Shown here: positions 1-6,844 of the stretch, in pieces
Layout: every line of letters begins with the position of its first letter
Position numbering within the stretch: the first letter of the stretch is position 1
From: an uncultured Bacteroidota bacterium
GTDB taxonomy: Bacteria > Bacteroidota > Bacteroidia > Chitinophagales > Saprospiraceae
Direction: 5' to 3'
Assembly (NCBI GenBank): GCA_937952445.1
Contig: CALGAA010000138.1
Coordinates: 1 to 21,951 of the forward strand
DNA: 21,951 bases
The notes under the pieces: model-generated
The model's database searches: none
What the model saw: the letters and a program-made list of their open reading frames with translations, nothing else
Told to the model about the DNA's origin: nothing
Made by a program: the position numbers and the translations under genes

Positions 1-1988
1 AGGCTTTGGTCGCCCTCATCGACAGTTATGTCAAAAGTGAAAAATATCCGCGAGCGATCGAGGTCATCAACGAAACCCTGGAGCAAAACATCGACCAATC
101 CACGAAAATCCGGCTGGCCTTCCTGGCTGGTCAAATTTCGGAACGACTGAATTCCAACCAACAAGCGATCCAATATTTTGAAAAAGTTATCGATTATCGG
201 CCGGCTAAATACGAAGTAGAATTTTTTGCTCAGCTCAACATCACCCGGTTAAAAGGAGGTGATTTGATCGGCCAGTTTGAGCGCTTGCTCAAAAACCCGA
301 ATAATGCACCCTACCATGGGCAGATCTATTATACCATGGGCAAGACGTATCGGGACAACTACGATTATCAACGGGCGATCGACGCCTTCAAAAACGTGGA
401 CAATCCGGAGTTTTCGGTTAATCCTTCCACCAAAGCCAAGGCTTTCATGGCGATTGCAGACATCAGCTATGAAATCGAAAATTATCCCGAGGCCCGAAAT
501 TATTATACCCAGGCTCTCGGATTACTTTCACCCGAAGACAGTCGTCACAAACGGGCAAAAACCCGTTCCGAACAATTGAACCAGGTGGTAACCGCCCTGG
601 AAACGATCAAACATCAGGACAGCCTCCTGCTTATTGCTGAATTTACAGACGAACAGAAAAAAGAATTAGCCCTTCAGATCAAAAAAGACCGGCTATCAGA
701 GCAAGAAGAAGCAGCCGGATCTGGTTCACAATCCAATACCGTATCCACTGGCCAAATGGTTTCCCGATATGGGGGAGCTCCGGGCAGCAATGTCCAATCG
801 ACCTTCTTCGCGTACAATGAAAAAGCAGTGACGCAAGGTCAACGCGAATTTAATAAAGTGTGGGGCGACCGGAGGCTTGCGGACAATTGGCGTTATTCGA
901 GAGTTAGCGGAGCTTCGGTTGACGATTCGATGTCGCAGGGTCGAATTGTGTCGCTGGGAATTACCCAGACCGAGATCGATGAAATTCTCCAGGAAGTTCC
1001 TTCCACTCCGGAGGAAAAGGAGGCCAGAAAACAATTGATTGATCAATCGATGTTGAAATTGGGATTTGCTTTCCGGTCCGACCTGAATGAAATCCAAAAG
1101 AGTAACGAAACACTGATCGAATTGATCGACCGGCAGCCTGCGCGTGAAATTCATGCAGAAGCTTTGTATTTGTTATTTGTCAATGCACGGGAAGTCGGGG
1201 ATAACGTTTTGGCAAACCAATACAAGAACCAGTTTGACACCCAATTCGGGGACACTGAATTTGCCAACCAGATACTGACCCAAACCACTGCAATCGGACA
1301 GGAAGGCGTAGGTGAAAGCGCCCTCAAACAGGTCAAAAAGGATTATGAAAACGGCAACTTTGAGAATGTACTGCGATTAACCGAGCAGGCCAGAACCATG
1401 TTTGAAAAAGAAAAAGAACTCCTTCCGCAGTTTGCCATGCTCGAAGCACTGGCTACCGGAAAACTGGAAGGTCGGGAAGCTTACCTCGAGAAATTGAAAT
1501 ATATAGTCGCCAATTATGGATCTTCTCCAGAAGCGGAAACAGCCCGGGAATACCTCCAACTTCTGGGAGCGGATGTTCAGACCGACATTACGGCTCGAAG
1601 TACCACCGAAGAATTTAGCACCAATATTGACAACACGCCACATTATATATTGGTCCTGGCGGGAGGTAATCAGCAAATCAATCCGCTAAAAGCTTCGATT
1701 TCTGACTTTAACAAAGAGTTTTTCCAAAATGATAACGTCTCCATCAGTACCGTTCAGATTTCGACCGAAGATGGTCGTGCTCCGGCAATATTGATCAGAC
1801 GGTTTGATAATAAAGATGGAGCCATGCGTTATTACGATATCGCCCAGAAGAATATGGAGAAATTCCAGGCAGATAATAAAGCCACGCTTCTTCCTCTGGC
1901 TATCACCAATTATCGATTTCTGATTACGGAAAACAAACTTCCGCAATATCGCCAATTCTTGTCGGAGAATTACGGCATCACAAATTAG
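1..1988 (+). CDS. PorW/SprE-like TPR protein of the type IX secretion system (5' end outside window)
   Basis: The frame is open to the first base (in-frame Ala-Leu codons precede the first possible TTG at 6), so this is the C-terminal ~661 residues of a longer protein. The first ~200 visible residues are helical TPR-type repeats, with pairs such as NQQAIQYFEKVIDYRPAKY and YQRAIDAFKNV. A low-complexity charged/Ser-Gly stretch follows at about 215-250, then more helical repeats. The last ~115 residues form a distinct alpha/beta domain starting near TPHYILVLAGG and containing DFNKEFF and IRRFDNKDGAMRYYD. That TPR plus C-terminal-domain layout matches the PorW/SprE lipoproteins needed for gliding and type IX secretion, which run to about 870 residues or more. 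The N-terminal signal is not visible. A PorP/SprF-like gene lies at 5598-6656, fitting the same pathway. The family call comes from recalled domain pattern, not a search; a generic TPR protein is the alternative. Confidence 0.72.
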   Translation, partial: ALVALIDSYVKSEKYPRAIEVINETLEQNIDQSTKIRLAFLAGQISERLNSNQQAIQYFEKVIDYRPAKYEVEFFAQLNITRLKGGDLIGQFERLLKNPNNAPYHGQIYYTMGKTYRDNYDYQRAIDAFKNVDNPEFSVNPSTKAKAFMAIADISYEIENYPEARNYYTQALGLLSPEDSRHKRAKTRSEQLNQVVTALETIKHQDSLLLIAEFTDEQKKELALQIKKDRLSEQEEAAGSGSQSNTVSTGQMVSRYGGAPGSNVQSTFFAYNEKAVTQGQREFNKVWGDRRLADNWRYSRVSGASVDDSMSQGRIVSLGITQTEIDEILQEVPSTPEEKEARKQLIDQSMLKLGFAFRSDLNEIQKSNETLIELIDRQPAREIHAEALYLLFVNAREVGDNVLANQYKNQFDTQFGDTEFANQILTQTTAIGQEGVGESALKQVKKDYENGNFENVLRLTEQARTMFEKEKELLPQFAMLEALATGKLEGREAYLEKLKYIVANYGSSPEAETAREYLQLLGADVQTDITARSTTEEFSTNIDNTPHYILVLAGGNQQINPLKASISDFNKEFFQNDNVSISTVQISTEDGRAPAILIRRFDNKDGAMRYYDIAQKNMEKFQADNKATLLPLAITNYRFLITENKLPQYRQFLSENYGITN

Positions 1989-2046
1989 TGGAAACCGGTT
2001 TTAGGAATATTTCTGGATAAACATGTCCTTAATTGGATGTTTTTGT

Positions 2047-2054
2047 TATATTTG
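2047..2054 (+). promoter_or_regulatory. Putative -7 promoter element for the Rrf2-type regulator
   Basis: TATATTTG is a full match to the Bacteroidota -7 consensus TAnnTTTG and lies 20 bases before the ATG at 2075, implying a very short leader. No clear TTTG is seen at the -33 position, so the promoter may be weak or activator-dependent. Confidence 0.45.
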
Positions 2055-2074
2055 GGATTTTAAACCGAATAACT

Positions 2075-2506
2075 ATGTTTTCCAAGACTTGTGAATACGC
2101 CATTAAAATTATGGTGTTCATAAAAACCCTCGAATCAAAAGGTGAGCACATTGGATTGAAATTGATTGCGCAGGAAATCGACTCTCCACAGGCATTTACC
2201 GCCAAGATTTTACAGCGGCTGGTGCGGGCCCGGCTGTTGAGATCGGTCAGAGGACCACATGGGGGGTTTAAAATCAATCAAAAGCACGGCCCCATTTACC
2301 TTAGGGACATTGTTGTGGCGATAGACGGTGACGGCGTATTCACCAAATGTGTACTGGGTTTTGAAACATGTTCGGCAGAAGAACCCTGCGCTGTTCATCA
2401 CAAATTCACTTACATACGTGACGACCTTCAAAGAACACTTTCCGATACGGCGTTGGACGAAATAGCAGGTATAGTTGCCTCTGGATCAGGGGCTCTAAAA
2501 CAATAA
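2075..2506 (+). CDS. Rrf2-family transcriptional regulator with a Cys3-His iron-sulfur motif (NsrR/IscR-like)
   Basis: A 143-residue protein, the usual Rrf2 length. The ATG at 2075 is preferred over an upstream in-frame TTG (2033) because the family normally begins with a short MxSKTCEYAI-type segment. The N-terminal winged helix includes the wing sequence VRGPHGGFKI at about 58-67. The C-terminal part carries Cys92, Cys99, Cys105 and His108. This nearly reproduces the IscR cluster ligands Cys92/98/104 and His107, except that the first Cys spacing is one residue longer. Such proteins sense iron-sulfur status or nitric oxide through a cluster. No isc/suf genes are nearby; the next gene, 15 bases on, is a histidine-rich membrane protein. 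An NsrR-like stress-sensing role is therefore inferred over a cluster-biogenesis role. Autoregulation is likely for this family, but no convincing operator palindrome was found. Confidence 0.88.
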   Translation: MFSKTCEYAIKIMVFIKTLESKGEHIGLKLIAQEIDSPQAFTAKILQRLVRARLLRSVRGPHGGFKINQKHGPIYLRDIVVAIDGDGVFTKCVLGFETCSAEEPCAVHHKFTYIRDDLQRTLSDTALDEIAGIVASGSGALKQ

Positions 2507-2521
2507 CCAACCCGGAGCGCC

Positions 2522-3754
2522 ATGGAACGAAAATGGATGTCAGGCGCACTTATCTTATTTTTCCTGGTTAGTATTCTGGGTCTGCTCATGCGGTATGTGG
2601 TATTTGCGGCTTCCCCATTTCTACCTTTCAATCATATTCTGCACGCCCACTCCCACACTGCTTTACTTGGTTTTGGGTTTTTATTTCTCCTCGGCGCATT
2701 CTTATTCGTCGTGATCGAAGGTCGGTTTAATGTCCGTTATTTTGCGCGCCTGGCCGGGGCATATTTTATTGCCACCCTCGGGATGGGGATAAGTTTTTTA
2801 TATCAAAGTTACGGGGCGATCAGCATCACTTTTTCCACCATCGTGATGATTCTGGCTTACGTGATGGTATTCGCCTTTCTGAAGACCTATCGAAAACATG
2901 CATCCGATCGACAAAATCCACTGATCAGATGGAGCTTATATTGGTTTATCATTTCTTCGCTGGGAATCTGGGTACTCGGACCTACGGCTGCTATCCTGAG
3001 CAAATCACACCATTTGTATTTCCTCTCCATCCAATTTTTCCTACATTTCCAATTTAACGGGTTTTTTACTTTTGCGGCACTGGGATTGATCCTGTTCGCC
3101 TTTGGTGATTACGATACAGCAGGGACTGCGTCAAAATCGGGGCTACTGCTCCTCAATATCAGTCTGCTTTTGACCTACTTTCTCAGCGTGACATTCGTAC
3201 ATAAAGACGGGCTGTTTTTCGCATTCAACTCCGCAGGTGTTGCGCTGCAATTTGTTGCATACATACTACTGCTCAAACCGACCATAAAATCAATCAGATC
3301 TCCTTATTCCGGACCGGTGTGGGTCAAATGGATTCTATACGCAGGGATCATTTTCATCATTACGAAAGTCCTCGTGCAAGGGATTGTGATGATTCCTTCC
3401 ATGGCAGTCTTATCGTACAGTATCCGGGAGTTTATCATTGGATATATCCATTTGATATTACTGGGAGCAACGACATTTACGGTCGCAGGCATCCTTTTGA
3501 AATATAACTTAATTCCCCGCAGCAAATGGACCGCCATAGGCTGGGTCGGAACTTTAATCACCTTCGTTATCACGGAAATCATCATTTTCGGTCATGGCAT
3601 CGCCACCTGGCAGGGCGTGGGCAATGCATTGTCCTTTATTAAGATGATTTTTTATGCCACGGTTCCCTTCCCGGTTTTCATCGGATGTATCGTATACGGG
3701 TCAGTAGCCCATTATATTTCCCAACAAGGTGGCAATGAAAAGGTGATTTCATAA
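2522..3754 (+). CDS. Twelve-segment membrane protein with heme-copper-oxidase-like histidines
   Basis: A 410-residue, very hydrophobic protein with about 12 predicted membrane segments, the count typical of heme-copper oxidase subunit I and of NnrS. A histidine cluster, His38, His41, His43 and His45 (HILHAHSH), opens the second segment. Further histidines lie at 163-164, 175 (FFLHFQFNGFF, sixth segment), 310 (tenth segment) and 358. In heme-copper enzymes, heme and copper are bound by histidines in segments II, VI, VII and X, so the distribution is suggestive. There is no CcoN/NorB signature I can align with confidence, and no cytochrome c or CuA domain. The ATG at 2522 lies 15 bases after the Rrf2 regulator stop, so the two are almost certainly cotranscribed. 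A role in nitric oxide or oxidative stress handling is inference. NnrS-like or an unassigned heme-copper relative are the main options. Confidence 0.62.
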   Translation: MERKWMSGALILFFLVSILGLLMRYVVFAASPFLPFNHILHAHSHTALLGFGFLFLLGAFLFVVIEGRFNVRYFARLAGAYFIATLGMGISFLYQSYGAISITFSTIVMILAYVMVFAFLKTYRKHASDRQNPLIRWSLYWFIISSLGIWVLGPTAAILSKSHHLYFLSIQFFLHFQFNGFFTFAALGLILFAFGDYDTAGTASKSGLLLLNISLLLTYFLSVTFVHKDGLFFAFNSAGVALQFVAYILLLKPTIKSIRSPYSGPVWVKWILYAGIIFIITKVLVQGIVMIPSMAVLSYSIREFIIGYIHLILLGATTFTVAGILLKYNLIPRSKWTAIGWVGTLITFVITEIIIFGHGIATWQGVGNALSFIKMIFYATVPFPVFIGCIVYGSVAHYISQQGGNEKVIS

Positions 3755-4075
3755 TACTCTTATCAATCACCTGGATAATCCGGGCTCAGTAAAATACTGC
3801 GGTCTGTTTAATATGGGAAAGACTCCAAAATTTTTCCATTTTAAACTGATGTTGAGAGGCAGAATGTACAGGTGCATCAGACAATAAATATGGAATACAT
3901 CTGACGGATTCTTCTTTGCCATATCTTCATCAACTAAATCCTAATGTAGCTTATCCCCATTTGATCATATAGATATTATTTCCTGACCTGATATACGAAA
4001 GTCAGGGAAGAAGGAAGCCGCCAAAACTTCTATATATTCCAAAACGATGGACAGGGTAAAATATGGATTAATTCC
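3755..4075. other. 321-base spacer between convergent genes
   Basis: The + strand membrane-protein gene and the - strand biotin-carrier gene point into this stretch. I see no supported coding frame and no RNA gene. The only structure noted is the stem-loop at 3979-4009. Confidence 0.6.
3979..4009. terminator. Stem-loop between convergent genes, possible 3' end structure
   Basis: TTTCCTGAC (3979-3987) pairs with GTCAGGGAA (4001-4009), giving a 9-bp stem with one G-T wobble and a 13-base loop. It lies 67 bases beyond the biotin-carrier stop and 225 bases beyond the membrane-protein stop. Neither strand has a proper T-run after the stem, so a classical terminator is uncertain. Confidence 0.35.
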
Positions 4076-4555
4076 TCATTCGCTATCCTGGAATAATGTA
4101 CACAATTTTTGTCCCTTCACAACCCGGTCTCCCGGCTCAACGTGAAATATCACCCGGACTGCAGATACCGGTGCCTGTATTGTATTTTCCATTTTCATCG
4201 CCTCCAAAACCAAAAGCTGATCGCCTTCCTCCACCGAAGATTTTCCATTTTGAATCACGGTTTTGATCAGGCCGGGAATAGGCGCAGTGACTATAACATC
4301 TTCCGATACTGCAACCGAATGCTGTCGTACTTCCTTCACCACCATATCCAGTTCGTCCTCCAACTGAACTTTCAGCACAAACCCGTTGATTCCTACTTCT
4401 GCGTATTTTTTCCGGGGGTCAAATTTCAGCAGATCAACCACTACCATCTTACCTTCGTTTTCGATTTCATATCGATCGTCATCCCGGTTCCTGATTTTTA
4501 TATCAGAGTGAGGGGGAAGGGTGTACTCAAACCGATCGTTGACACGTGCTTTCAT
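4076..4555 (-). CDS. Biotin carboxyl carrier protein (biotinyl/lipoyl domain subunit of an acyl-CoA or related carboxylase)
   Basis: A 159-residue protein with a C-terminal biotinyl domain. The biotin attachment motif EAMKMEN places the modified lysine at about residue 121, inside VLEAMKMENTIQAP, and is preceded by the hinge-like APIPGLI segment near 91-97. The N-terminal ~80 residues are beta-rich (YTLPPHSD, VVVDLLKFD), as in the separate biotin-carrier subunits of Bacteroidota propionyl/acyl-CoA carboxylases. It would carry carboxybiotin between a biotin carboxylase and a carboxyltransferase, neither of which is in this window. The ATG at 4555 overlaps the stop of the upstream four-segment membrane gene in an ATGA arrangement, implying translational coupling. 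The specific carboxylase cannot be decided from this sequence; a Na+-pumping decarboxylase biotin subunit is an alternative suggested by the membrane neighbour. Confidence 0.85.
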   Translation of the reverse strand: MKARVNDRFEYTLPPHSDIKIRNRDDDRYEIENEGKMVVVDLLKFDPRKKYAEVGINGFVLKVQLEDELDMVVKEVRQHSVAVSEDVIVTAPIPGLIKTVIQNGKSSVEEGDQLLVLEAMKMENTIQAPVSAVRVIFHVEPGDRVVKGQKLCTLFQDSE

Positions 4556-4932
4556 TCTTTCCTGTTTTCGGTGGTTTTAAGAAGCAGTATAAAATCAAAA
4601 ATAGCTGCGATGAGATAACCCACTACAACTAAAAGTAAGAGGGTTTTTCTCGGCAGATCAAAAAACTGGATCAGTAAAGCGGCGAACCCAAACACCAAAA
4701 GCACCTTTGTAAAAAACGACAAAAAGGTATAGTACATGGGATTGAGCTGATACCTATCCAACATACGTTTTCCTCCTATCGACAAAATGAGATAAAACAC
4801 AAAAAAAACATACATGGTGATAAACAAGCTCCAGGGGAAACAATGACACAGAAACCACGCCAAAGCAGACAGTAGAATAAAAAACAGGGCGGTAAACCAC
4901 CAAAATTTTCTCCTAATATCTGTTTTATCCAT
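4552..4932 (-). CDS. Small four-segment integral membrane protein, function unknown
   Basis: A 126-residue protein with a short basic N terminus and four likely membrane segments at about 11-29, 34-52, 67-90 and 97-118, ending in a charged tail (TTENRKE). I do not recognise the family. Its gene sits between a bactofilin and a biotin carrier gene and overlaps the latter by four bases (ATGA). Bactofilin genes in Bacteroidota often stand next to small AtpI-like membrane proteins before the ATP synthase genes. This might be a relative of that small-protein class, but no ATP synthase gene follows here. A strong stem-loop (4967-5003) lies 35 bases before its start and may separate it from the bactofilin transcript. 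Confidence 0.75.
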   Translation of the reverse strand: MDKTDIRRKFWWFTALFFILLSALAWFLCHCFPWSLFITMYVFFVFYLILSIGGKRMLDRYQLNPMYYTFLSFFTKVLLVFGFAALLIQFFDLPRKTLLLLVVVGYLIAAIFDFILLLKTTENRKE

Positions 4933-4966
4933 GTACTTCCGGGTATTTCACACACAGAAAGCAAAG

Positions 4967-5003
4967 CCTGCTTTAAATGACTGCCATCCGCATTTAAAGT
5001 GGG
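4967..5003. terminator. Strong stem-loop between bactofilin and the four-segment membrane gene
   Basis: CTTTAAATG (4971-4979) is perfectly repeated in inverse as CATTTAAAG (4991-4999) across an 11-base loop. Outward extension with two wobbles and two G-C pairs makes a 13-bp stem over 4967-5003. On the - strand it is followed by the T-rich CTTTGCTTTCTG, so it could end the porP-bactofilin transcript. It could equally be a leader structure or operator for the gene that starts at 4932. Confidence 0.5.
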
Positions 5004-5108
5004 AAAGATAAAGTTATTCTGTGAAATGCCGTAATCCTGTTGACCATGGAATTTGGCATAGATCCTATATCGTTCGAAGCCACCCTGAGGGCACCCTTCC
5101 TGGTGAAA

Positions 5109-5579
5109 TCAATTGGATTTTACGAGCTTATCGACTTGATTCTTTTTATTACCGTTGGAACTGGAATCTTTGACCTGGAGATCGGCGGAATTTTGATCGG
5201 TCATTTTGCATTTCACCTCAAAAATAGATCCGGACTGAACCACCAGTTTACCCGTTACTACTTCACCAAATATCTCGGCTGACTCCTTCACATACAGCAC
5301 TTCCCGTACATTGAGATGGCCTTTAAAATATCCTTCAACGACGGCATTCGCGCATTTGATATCACCCTCAAACCGTCCTCCTTCTCCTATGATCACTTTT
5401 GCCTCACAATCGAGACCTCCTTCAAATTCGCCATCTATCCGGAAGTCATTTTGAGCGATAACATTTCCGGTGAGCCTGGTATTGGCTACGATCATATTGT
5501 GACCGGTGGTAGTTCCCTGTCCAGCCCGATTGGTGCTGCTATCGCGGCCTGAAGCTTCTGTATTTTTTTTACTAAACAT
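5109..5579 (-). CDS. Bactofilin (polymer-forming cytoskeletal protein)
   Basis: A 156-residue protein with a central right-handed beta-helix core at about 28-125. The core is made of short repeats rich in Gly, Val and Ile, such as RLTGNVIAQNDFRIDGEFEG, AKVIIGEGGRFEGDI and GKLVVQSGSIF. The N and C tails are disordered and polar (Ser/Thr/Asn/Gln, Lys-rich end). This is the bactofilin layout; these proteins polymerise without nucleotides at the inner face of the membrane and can anchor wall enzymes or envelope machines. The ATG at 5579 is 18 bases after the stop of the PorP/SprF-like gene, so the two are probably one transcript. The linkage to a type IX secretion component hints at an envelope-organising role, which is inference. 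Confidence 0.9.
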   Translation of the reverse strand: MFSKKNTEASGRDSSTNRAGQGTTTGHNMIVANTRLTGNVIAQNDFRIDGEFEGGLDCEAKVIIGEGGRFEGDIKCANAVVEGYFKGHLNVREVLYVKESAEIFGEVVTGKLVVQSGSIFEVKCKMTDQNSADLQVKDSSSNGNKKNQVDKLVKSN

Positions 5580-5597
5580 ATCTAAGGGTCTTAAATT

Positions 5598-6656
5598 CTA
5601 AAAGGTCGGGCAATAGAGTCCGCGGGATTCCGGTCCACAGATCAAATAATTGAGAGAAAATTCAAACGCACCGTTCCCTCTGGAGGCACCGCGCAATTTG
5701 GAGACATTCCAGTCGTATGAAAACCCAAGTCCAAATTCATTGTAGTTGAATCGGGTAGATAGAATGACGGATTCTGCGCCCAAACTTTTTGATTCTTCGT
5801 TGATGTAATTATTGACGACCCGAACCCATGCCCCCACTTCAAATGATTGGGAGAAAAAGTTCGTAGAACCCATATCAAACCGAAAAGAGTTCCCAATATT
5901 CCCCTCAAAGGAAGGGCCCTGACTAAACACCACAAATCCGGGAACCAGGCTCAGGGTTCTGCTCACGGGGACTTCTCCTCCACCGTGAAGCGTCAGCCGC
6001 TGATACAGTTGAAATTCCTGTTCAATCATCGAAACGTTGGGTCTGTTGATGTGCGATAAAGCGGCACCCGCATATACATTGGTTCTTCTGTCGAAGACAC
6101 TGAACCACAACAAGCCTCCTGACACATCAAAAAAGGTCGTCGGGGTTATTAGATCCAGGCTGGGATCGGTCGGCGCAGTGGGATCAAACACCCCAGTATT
6201 AGGATCGTATTGACTTCCAAACCGAAGTGCTCCCTTATCCAGGCTGCGCTGGTTGATTCCTACATCTGCACCCACCACCAGATAATGTGAAGTGTTCCGG
6301 TCTCCGAATAATTTTTTACTAAACGAACCGGTAAGGCGTCCCATAAACTGCTTATACTTCGTTTCTCCGGCTACATCACCCCAGGCGGATGCACCCCAAC
6401 CAAAGTAATCGGCTCTGCCCACGGGCACTTTCTGATCGTATGAAGCCGAGAAGGTATTGTAAGGATTGGTGAGGACCGTCGCCCATTGATTCCGATAATT
6501 GGCAATTACACGGTTATTACAATTCATCACCCCGGCCATGGCGGGATTAAGGTGAAGTGGAGCCATGTAAAATTGGGAATAGTGAATGTCCTGCGTTCTT
6601 GCTTCAACAGACCACACCAACACCAGGAGTAATACAGATAATAACCTCAAAATCAT
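5598..6656 (-). CDS. PorP/SprF-family type IX secretion outer-membrane protein
   Basis: A 352-residue protein. The N-terminal signal peptide (residues 1-19, ending SVEA) is followed by the family hallmark QDIHYSQFYMAPLHLNPAMAG, in which DIHYSQF and NPAxAG are typical of PorP/SprF. A dozen or so amphipathic beta strands follow, with repeats such as VIANYRNQW, YLVVGADVGI and FGLGFSYDW, fitting an outer-membrane barrel. Family members partner PorK/PorN or bind PorE-like peptidoglycan proteins, and many secretion substrates have a dedicated PorP paralogue; which case applies here is not visible. The ATG at 6656 has an AT-rich leader without Shine-Dalgarno and a perfect -7-type element at 6688-6695. 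Bactofilin follows 18 bases downstream. Confidence 0.9.
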   Translation of the reverse strand: MILRLLSVLLLVLVWSVEARTQDIHYSQFYMAPLHLNPAMAGVMNCNNRVIANYRNQWATVLTNPYNTFSASYDQKVPVGRADYFGWGASAWGDVAGETKYKQFMGRLTGSFSKKLFGDRNTSHYLVVGADVGINQRSLDKGALRFGSQYDPNTGVFDPTAPTDPSLDLITPTTFFDVSGGLLWFSVFDRRTNVYAGAALSHINRPNVSMIEQEFQLYQRLTLHGGGEVPVSRTLSLVPGFVVFSQGPSFEGNIGNSFRFDMGSTNFFSQSFEVGAWVRVVNNYINEESKSLGAESVILSTRFNYNEFGLGFSYDWNVSKLRGASRGNGAFEFSLNYLICGPESRGLYCPTF

Positions 6657-6687
6657 ATATTTACTATAATCAGCTAACTAAAGGTAC

Positions 6688-6695
6688 CAAAATTA
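6688..6695 (-). promoter_or_regulatory. Putative -7 promoter element for the porP-like/bactofilin unit
   Basis: Read on the - strand this is TAATTTTG, a full match to TAnnTTTG, 31 bases before the ATG at 6656. A properly spaced -33 TTTG is not evident; a CAAA at 6706-6709 on the + strand is too close. Confidence 0.4.
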
Positions 6696-6785
6696 CGTAT
6701 TATGTCAAATTGAAACGTCCAGGTTCAGTATTAATTTTACAACAGGGCTCAGAATTCACTGAAATTGAAAACCCTTCATTTTTCA

Positions 6786-6808
6786 GGATTTCTCAATATA
6801 TGAAATCC
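6786..6808. terminator. Stem-loop after the amidohydrolase gene
   Basis: GGATTTC (6786-6792) and GAAATCC (6802-6808) form a perfect 7-bp stem with a 9-base loop. It lies 37 bases beyond the amidohydrolase stop on the - strand. A second small hairpin (GTGTT 6816-6820 with AACAC 6828-6832) lies nearer the gene. Neither is followed by a T-run, so termination is only suggested. Confidence 0.3.
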
Positions 6809-6844
6809 CCATAAGGTGTTAAAGCCCAACACTCAATTTAACAT

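Noticed and set aside
2021..2034. GGA-N8-TCC-like weak palindrome upstream of the Rrf2 gene as an operator
   Set aside because: Only four of five positions match and the arms do not resemble known NsrR or IscR sites.
4109..4618. 169-codon open frame on the + strand opposite the biotin carrier gene
   Set aside because: It lies antisense to a clear biotinyl-domain protein, has a His/Cys-rich composition typical of reversed coding sequence, and resembles no family.
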